The notes under the pieces were generated by a model, which ran no database searches, was not told where the DNA came from, and saw only the letters and a program-made list of their open reading frames with translations. Both the position numbers and the translations under genes were made by a program. A stretch of 64,000 bases of DNA from Marasmius tenuissimus (taxonomy: Eukaryota; Basidiomycota; Agaricomycetes; Agaricales; Marasmiaceae), in NCBI GenBank assembly GCA_029532415.1, contig JAQOTA010000052.1:1240001-1304000 (forward strand), read 5' to 3'. Position 1 is the stretch's first letter. Each line of letters starts with the position of its first letter. Positions 57,323-64,000 of the stretch are shown one piece after another.

Positions 57323-57908
57323 ATGTTCTACAAGCTTCGACCAAAACATGCTGCTTGGGAGGTAGTTGGAAGAAGGAGCGTAAATCCTGTGTCGATCTAC
57401 TCTGAGGATGAGGAGGAAGGTCAGTCAAATTGCGAATTGCCGCTTCATCTATCTCACTCTATCGAATTGGTCAGACTTGGACATCATGAAAGTAGGGGAT
57501 AGCGACATCGACAGAACGTATGTCTTCGAGGTTAAACGCTCGAAGCTGTATTCGTCGGCACGAAACGCTCTCCTGTTCGCCCGTCAACAACTCCTGCTCG
57601 AGATAGCAAGGATGGGATACAACGACTTAATACTGGAGGGGTACGTTGCTTCGTCAGATTCTTCAACGTCGATGTTGACACGGATTTGATCTCGTGCAGG
57701 TGGAAAATGGCCGTCTATGAAAGGGAGAAAGTTCATCGCATTGAAGTGAAGTATATCGGCCGTGGTAAGTGCGCGTCCATACCATCACATCGAGAGACCT
57801 ATTAACTCTTCATTTACCCCGATAGCCGCGCATGTATCAGGAAAGGTCGACAAAACGAGAAGGCCACCGTATCTAGATGCGGTCTTGCATGATTGGGTGC
57901 ACATTTAA
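57323..57908 (+). CDS. Hypothetical protein, function unknown
   Basis: I do not recognise the family. Four exons (donors GTCAGT after EDEEE, GTACGT after DLILEG, GTAAGT after YIGR) give a protein of about 135 residues: MFYKLRPKHAAWEVVGRRSV at the start, then DRTYVFEVKRSKLYSSARNA, LLFARQQLLLEIARMGYNDL, MAVYEREKVHRIEVKYIGRA and a basic end, KTRRPPYLDAVLHDWVHI. There is no signal peptide or membrane segment. The mixture of charged beta-like and helical segments suggests a small folded domain. It directly follows the copper locus on the same strand, but nothing in it suggests copper binding. Confidence 0.7.
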
Positions 57909-58064
57909 CTGGGGAAGTCTGTCTAATACCAACTCGGAGGAGAAGTTGACTTGGAAGTTATCAATATGTACATTGTAATGGCATAAACAACATACCCATA
58001 TAATTAATCTGTATACCACCCCTCAATCTATAAAAAGTCCAGCCGCATCGTGTTTTGATACACG

Positions 58065-59412
58065 TCAGTCGCTCTTGATAATCTTACTTTCTGGCCTCAT
58101 AGCGTACCCAGTCCAGGACTGCAGGGTTGACAGTGTTGAGAAAACCGGACGTTGCACGGTGGCAAAATACAGCAACGCACCTCATCGTACAGACCGATCT
58201 TATTCACTCCCAATAGTTTGAGACCAAGCCACAGAACTCCAGCGGTCATACCACTTCCACAAGAGGTTACAATTGATCTCTGCCCGTTCAAGACCAACTC
58301 CGCTTGCTGAGGACCCAATGTTCCATTCAAAACCTTTTGAATTTCGCTCTCAGATCTAAAAACGGTGTACGTGCCACCCGGGTTCTGACGTGTTTCCAAG
58401 AACGTATTGAAGGGCAGCGAGAACGAGTTCGGAATGTGACCAGACGACAGTCCTGGGCGGGGTTCAGGGGTGGTCCCCAAATATCTGCGTACCCATGGCA
58501 GGGAGGGTAGTTAGTTCGTTGATGCCGGTGCACAAGGCCAGGTAGCATTCATACCTGCCTCTGGGCCGCGCGTCAACAACGACCTCTGCCTCCGACGAGG
58601 AGTCCTTAGTCGAATTTTCCACGATCTGCTCGTAGCCTTTGATCAATGAAGACGATATAAACTGACGAGATTCAATTTACGTACTTCGAACAGAGGAAGA
58701 ATCGAATGAAGGCCTCGGGTATTGAGATTTCTGGGGCCGTTGGGCTTCACCGTTTTCGATCGCGAGACCCTCCGACTCCCATAGAGGTAGACCCCCGTTA
58801 ACTATGCTTGAATTGGAGTGACCAAAGCTTCGGAAAGTATACAAAGCTCGGGGAGAGGAGAAAACGCCGTGTGTATCGTAGCTGACGGAAAGGTATCAGG
58901 ATCTCGAAGCAGTGATAGGTGGAATGGGATCCTCACATAGCTACATGGGTTTCGGGTCGAATACCAAGGCTTTCTATCAACGGGGTTGTCTTTGATTACC
59001 TGGGAGTCCGGTAATGATATTGTGAAAACTCACCACAGGCGGCCGCAAACGTTTCCTCTGAAGGTAACATATGTTTCAACCCGAGGGGATTAGGACTCGC
59101 GACCTGAGCATGTCGAAGGCATGAGCTGGGTTTTCGGGTTCATATCCATGCACATACCTCATCCAGATCAAAGAATTGAGCTTTGGGGATGTGTTTCCCG
59201 AGGAACTCTTCGCGAGGATTCCTGGGCGAGTTTGGCATGAACCACGTAGCATCCAATACTGTGACATCTTTCCCGGCCTTGAAGAGTTCTTGCAGTTGCG
59301 ATGGAGAAATGAGATATGGTGCAGCCATTCTTGCAGATTGGGAAAAACGACGAGCAAGCGGGCTTGATAGACGCAACGATCGGGGCAGGCTCAAAAAGGC
59401 GAGAAGCGTCAT
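58065..59412 (-). CDS. 3-mercaptopyruvate/thiosulfate sulfurtransferase (two rhodanese domains)
   Basis: It transfers sulfur from mercaptopyruvate or thiosulfate to acceptors. The N-terminus MTLLAFLSLPRSLRLSSPLA plus RRFSQSARM looks mitochondrial. The first rhodanese domain reads LISPSQLQELFKAGKDVTVL, DATWFMPNSPRNPREEFLGK and HIPKAQFFDLDEV. The second has RPGLSSGHIPNSFSLPFNTF and the active-site loop SIVTSCGSGMTAGVLWLGLK; CGSGMTA is nearer the mercaptopyruvate type than the CRKGVT of bovine rhodanese. It ends SWTGYAMRPESKIIKSD. The start is 86 bases from that of the divergent V-ATPase gene. Confidence 0.92.
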
Positions 59413-59498
59413 AGTAGCAGGGGAGTAACAGCAATAAACAAGCGCCCGTTCTTGCTATCCTCGACGCCCACAATCCTCGTCGATTAGTCCACTCAACC
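59413..59498. promoter_or_regulatory. Very short bidirectional promoter (86 bases)
   Basis: Start codons of the sulfurtransferase (minus) and V-ATPase subunit C (plus) are 86 bases apart, so the 5' leaders must be short or overlap. Confidence 0.65.
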
Positions 59499-61101
59499 AT
59501 GCCTTCAGAGCAGAGTACCTGGCTTATATCCGTTCCACTCAATGGCGACACTGAAGGCCTCAGCCAGGAGCTGTCTTCTAAACTGGGTCAACAGTCCAAA
59601 TCCTTTTCCCTTAATTCACTCGGTGAACTCCCGATTCCCTCATTCAAGGTCATATCAGCGATCTACCTCTCCTTCGATTACTGAAATCTGCGAGATGTAG
59701 ACAGGGACCCTCGATTCGCTGATATCACTTTCCGAGGAACTACCTAAACAGGATGCTTTCTTCACCAGCACCGTTGCCAAGATGGTGGACACACTGCGCA
59801 ACTTGCTCAATAACGACCCCTCCAAACTCTCACAACATGTACTGGTAAACGAGCAAGGCGTAGATGACTACATTCTTCGGAACTGGAAGTGGAATGAGGG
59901 TCGCTATGGTGTACAGAAGAGTTTAAAGGAGATGGTAGAGACACTGAACAAGGTGAGTAATTCCTAAATTCCATTCCACTAGGGTCATGAACTGAACACA
60001 TCGCTAGGAAATGGCTTCAATAGACAACGCTATGAAATCGAAACTTACGAATTACAACTTGGTCAAAGGATCGCTCGTCCAGATGCAGCGGAAGAAGACG
60101 TACATATTCCTGATCCTCGTATGGATCTTCGTCACTAAGTCCAACATCATAGGGGAAATCTTTCAGTGCGCTCGTTGACCGAAGTTGTCTCCAAGGACGA
60201 TTTTGTCCTGGACTCGGAGTACCTTGAGACTGTTTTAGTTGCCGTGCCAAAGTACGCCTCCTTATATCAGACGGATCTTCAGCCCATTGACGAGACGTCA
60301 CCACAAAGGACCGTGGTCAAGACATGGAACACGACATACGAGCGACTAGCCTCCATGGTTGTCCCAAGATCATCGAAGTACGAGATCCTCACCAGCTCTC
60401 CACTTATCTGCGGACATTGACGCATCGCATAGATTAATTGAGTCTGACGACGAGTTCAGTCTTTTCAGCGCGGTCATATTCCGCCGCGTACACGATGAGT
60501 TCGCTCAGAAATGTCGAGAGAACAAGTAAATTATTCTCTGTTCATTCTATGGTTGCTAAGACTCCTCCTCAGATATATCCTGCGGGACTTTGTCTACTCA
60601 GACGAGGAAATCTTCAAGCAAAAGCAGGAACTTGAAACCACTGACACGACAGAAAAGGAACTTTGGGTACGTCTGACGTGAAGACGAGTGCAATGAGGCG
60701 AGCTGATACCAAGATAGACGGAACTCCTACATTTGACACGAACGAACTTTTCCGAGTCGTTCCAAGTTCTTGTTCACCTCAAGGTGATTCGGCTTTTCGT
60801 CGAAAGTGTTCTTCGATACGGCCTCCCGCGAATTACATCGGGGTCGCTATCAAGGTTCGTCTTCGCCGACAAGCTTCTCTCGAAGATAGTTTGACACATT
60901 ATATAGCCCGATCCCAAATCGACGAAGAAGACATTTGGAGTATTGCAATCACACTTCTCCTACTTGAAGCAAGGCTCGAAAGGTGCACAACCACAACGAG
61001 GAGGGCCAGCCGAGGATTTCATCGGCGAATATCAGACTTTGATGGAACAAGAATTTTACGACTTCGTGCTATACGAGATCCCTTGGATCACCTCGCAGTA
61101 G
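59499..61101 (+). CDS. VMA5: V-type H+-ATPase subunit C
   Basis: Subunit C bridges the V1 and V0 sectors and is released when the pump disassembles; the pump acidifies the vacuole. It begins [30 protein letters not shown] and, after an intron, [20 protein letters not shown]. Then [80 protein letters not shown] and ANYIGVAIK. The true last exon reads [20 protein letters not shown] and [20 protein letters not shown], ending at 61101; another frame runs to 61145 and is a shadow. About ten introns. Confidence 0.93.
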
Positions 61102-61552
61102 AGGTTTGGACGCCTGTACACGAAATGCCTCATGACGACCTTTGAAGTCCTTATCCATACCCACACGTAGTAGCCCGTAATTCAGACTACAACACCTCCC
61201 ACCCATGGACAATACACATGTTCTTCTATTATCGAGATTTAAGGATAGCTTTTAGCAGTCGACATTGCAGTGGGGAAAAAATGTACACGGTAGACGAGAG
61301 TATTGAGAACGCGACGGATAGACTGGATCCTAATTACAAACGCCTCTTTGATGTAATATCAAGACAAGAGAGTTGGGATTTAAGATGATGAACGGATGTG
61401 GACGTTTTAGAAACACGAAAAGAAAAAAGAACGGGGAAAAGATAGTAACGAATTGCAACGTTGAATCGTCCACAGACAGTTAAAATTTGCGGATGCCGTC
61501 CTGCAATAAGATTTTTCAAAGGGATAAGAAAGAGAACAGTGTTTTTGTCTGA
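61102..61552. other. Intergenic region between convergent genes, 451 bases
   Basis: 3' flanks of the V-ATPase C and KH-domain genes; I see no gene, RNA or repeat. Confidence 0.45.
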
Positions 61553-64000
61553 TCACAAGCCAAGGTTGTGCATTACTCGCACAACCTCATCAGTCGCGTC
61601 GTCGTCGAACGTTCTAGCAGACCGCTGGGCGGAGGTTCCGATGACGGCAGGGCGGGTCCCATAAACACTAGGGAACGATGGGGCAGTCGCAGAGGTGGGG
61701 CTCGAGTTTCCCCCATTCTCCCCAACGAACTCGGAATTGGTTGGGGAATCCGGAATTGCGAGTCCCGAAGAGGATTCCGTTATACGGGATAGCGAATATG
61801 TCAGGTCCAAGGACTGGGCGCGATTTGTCAACGACCGTGGCTTTGCAATCTGTTCCTTCAACTTGGCCTCGAGTAAGGAGTCAGAACCACGTTTGATGGC
61901 GTCTTCCGTGTGTCTAGTACGAGTCGGAATACTCGACCCCTAGAATGGAGATGTCAGACAGGATCGATCAGCAAGAGAATGGCATAGCGTACTATGGGTG
62001 GAAGTGGGGACCAGTAATCAGAGGTACCGGGGATGAACGTGGCTGAATTGTCATCCTGATCGTACAAGTACCCCGCCGGCGCATTGAAAAGGGCCTTTAC
62101 ATCCGGAGAAGAGCTGGCAAGGCGCAATCTGCGGTCAGGGTCATGCATGGGGCGACCAAAGTCGGCAGATTCTGTGTAATCGTTAGTACGCTGACATGAC
62201 AAGGACAGTCATGAATTGACAAACCATGATGAGTTTTAGCCGTCGAAAGAAGCTTGCTATCGAAGTGAGGGAATGCCTCAGCGAACGAGTCACCCCGTTT
62301 GTGGGTGTGAGAAGTCGGAGAAGGAAAGACGCGGATGTTGTGGTTGATGAGGAATTGTTCGAGCATCTCCCTAGCGGTGATGAGGAAGTCGCTATTGCTG
62401 CGCTGGCATCGGAACTTGAACGAATAATCAGTAAGACTGTCACCCCCAAGAGAACCATTCGAGACGGTGGGTGTGTGGAAGTTGGGTGATATCGAGACTT
62501 GCAGCTCTCTCTTGACACGTTCGACCAAGCTAGTGAAATCGGCAGACGAGCAAACACGGTTGATTTCGGCATTTCCAGCACGGGGAACCGCCATGTCAGC
62601 CTCAAAGGGAACATGATCCTGAACAACATGTCAGAAACGAATTTGAGCCGAAGAAAGCTCCGTATGACCCACCAGAAGCATGGCAGCAGCGATCTGAACC
62701 TGACTTTCCGGTCCATAAATTGTTACGACGTCCGAGGCCGTTTCCTTGTCAGGGAAGCGGACACTGGAGTTGGTTTTCGTTTCGATATCACGAATGAAAA
62801 TACTCTTCTCGCCCAAAAGGGTACGGTGATAGCGACGAGGGATAGACACGGTCTCGTTGACGAAGTCCTTGTCCTGCATCCGAGTCAGTCAACCAACATG
62901 AGAATAATAGGAGGAATGCTCTTACCTTCGGGTTGACCAGGTCCATGACTGATTGCTTGAGATTCTCCAAGTTCATAGCATTCTTGGCCGGAGTTCGAGC
63001 AACAACATTGTCATCGTTGTCGTTGTAACCGCCCAGCGCAGCAAATTCCTCTGCATTCGAGAACTTGACATAGACCCCATACTTCTTCATGATTCGTTGA
63101 ATGCTCCTTCCACCAACCCCGATGATACGCTTGTGATATGTTTCAGGCACATGGAACGATATTTCAGCTGGCAACTCTTCTTGCAACAGAGTCAGGCCGT
63201 GCAAAACCGAATTGTCTGGTCCTGCGATGTCGATGAGGAAGTTGTGGTCGTTGAAGGTTTCAAACTTGATCTTGACATTGGTGGTCTGCATGATCTTGTT
63301 GATTTTCCCGTTCTTCTTCCCGCTGATGAATTCCCGGTGTTCGTTTGAAAGCTCGATCTGGAACCGAATCTCATGATGGAAGGCCTACAAATGGAGGGTA
63401 AATCTCCGTGTTTTGATTCACAAGCGCAGCCATGCCTACCTTGATGATATCAAGGTCCATGATCATGGTGACGGCTGCCCGTACTTCGTGCTCCAGGCCG
63501 TGAAGCTCAAAGCACATGCTTTTGAAGACAACTTCTGCACCCGTGGAGATAGAAATTTGCTTTATGAGGGTCGATACTTGGCTGACGTTAAGGTTAGCCG
63601 GAGGCAATAATGCGTTGAACTGCACGGGGAGTAGCCAGAATGATCCCACATAATAATTGCAAGCCTACAATAAGAAAAATTAACGTCAGTGGCTGTCCAA
63701 CTAGACATTACATCTCACGTACGAGCTGCATTATGGAACGAATCGTACGTTGGATGTTGACACGATGATCCCCAAATACGGTGATCAAGCTTGTCGAACT
63801 TCCAAGTGGGGGGAACTGGATGAAGGTGGCGTTGTCGTTCATGATACCCTTTAGGTCTTCCGCCCGATCCGTGACCATCCAATCTAGCTTGCGTGGTAGG
63901 ATAGCGGTGTCTCTTGATATGACGGCTTTGCTCTGTATTGTTGGCAGTGAGTAAGGAAGTTGGAGGGAACGTATGTTCCGGTAAACTTACCTTGGTGGCG
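61553..64000 (-). CDS. Multi-KH-domain RNA-binding protein, 5' end beyond window
   Basis: Only the C-terminal part is present; the gene continues past 64000. KH-like units are visible: FQIELSNEHREFISGKKNGK with INKIMQTTNVKIKF, then EISFHVPETYHKRIIGVGGR (G-x-x-G loop) with SIQRIMKKYGVYVKFSN, then RYHRTLLGEKSIFIRDIETK with TNSSVRFPDKETASDVVTIY. The C-terminus has Ser-rich low-complexity sequence, ending DEVVRVMHNLGL. The arrangement recalls the Bicaudal-C/vigilin class, but I cannot count all KH copies or name the protein. Several introns, some within KH units. Confidence 0.8.

Noticed and set aside
60663..61145. Open frame through the end of the V-ATPase C gene, ending at 61145
   Set aside because: It is a different frame; the family C-terminus [13 protein letters not shown] ends at 61101.

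Overview
The window is nuclear DNA from a filamentous basidiomycete, most likely a mushroom-forming agaricomycete. The genes are dense, on both strands, and cut by many introns of about 45-65 bases with GT(A/G)(A/C)GT donors, CTNAC-like branch sites and CAG/TAG acceptors. The gene set fits as well: a short fungal ATG16 without WD repeats, a CTR copper transporter beside X325/BIM1-type copper-binding proteins, a secreted GH3 beta-glucosidase, an F-box-like protein of an expanded mushroom type, and a BET double-bromodomain protein. I assembled gene models by hand from reading frames, splice signals and remembered family motifs. Outer ends are more certain than some internal splice sites.

Layout, left to right. 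1-7 kb: the 3' part of mitochondrial MutS homologue MSH1 (with an apparent one-base frameshift), mitochondrial aconitase on the minus strand, and PIN1/ESS1 prolyl isomerase. 7-18 kb: an F-box/nucleotidyltransferase-like protein, an intron-containing tRNA-Gln(CUG), a PX-associated-domain protein, branched-chain aminotransferase, 6-phosphogluconolactonase, Rab7/YPT7 back to back with ATG16, and a disordered conserved protein. 18-28 kb: WDR70, BET protein, a G-patch/zinc-finger protein, proteasome beta-3 and a mitochondrial trypsin-like protease. 28-29.3 kb: a promoter-like element with no clear gene, then a tiny spliced metallothionein. 29-45 kb: MPH1/FANCM helicase, an RBM26/27-type RNA-binding protein, GH3 beta-glucosidase and a PH-ORD oxysterol-binding protein. 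45-53 kb: 6-phosphogluconate dehydrogenase, an ASNSD1-like protein, prohibitin 1 and a PUB1/TIA1-type three-RRM protein. 53.9-56.7 kb: the copper locus, a CTR transporter followed by two tandem X325/BIM1-like GPI-anchored proteins. 57-64 kb: a hypothetical protein, mercaptopyruvate sulfurtransferase, V-ATPase subunit C and a multi-KH protein cut by the right edge.

Most genes are unrelated housekeeping genes. Three functional groups stand out. The first is copper handling: CTR, two X325 proteins and, 25 kb away, the metallothionein. The second is vacuole and autophagy: YPT7 and ATG16 share a 145-base promoter region, and V-ATPase C is further right. The third is the oxidative pentose phosphate pathway, with lactonase and 6PGDH 30 kb apart. 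The copper locus is the strongest candidate for a functional gene cluster. There are no mobile elements, CRISPR arrays or viral genes that I can support.
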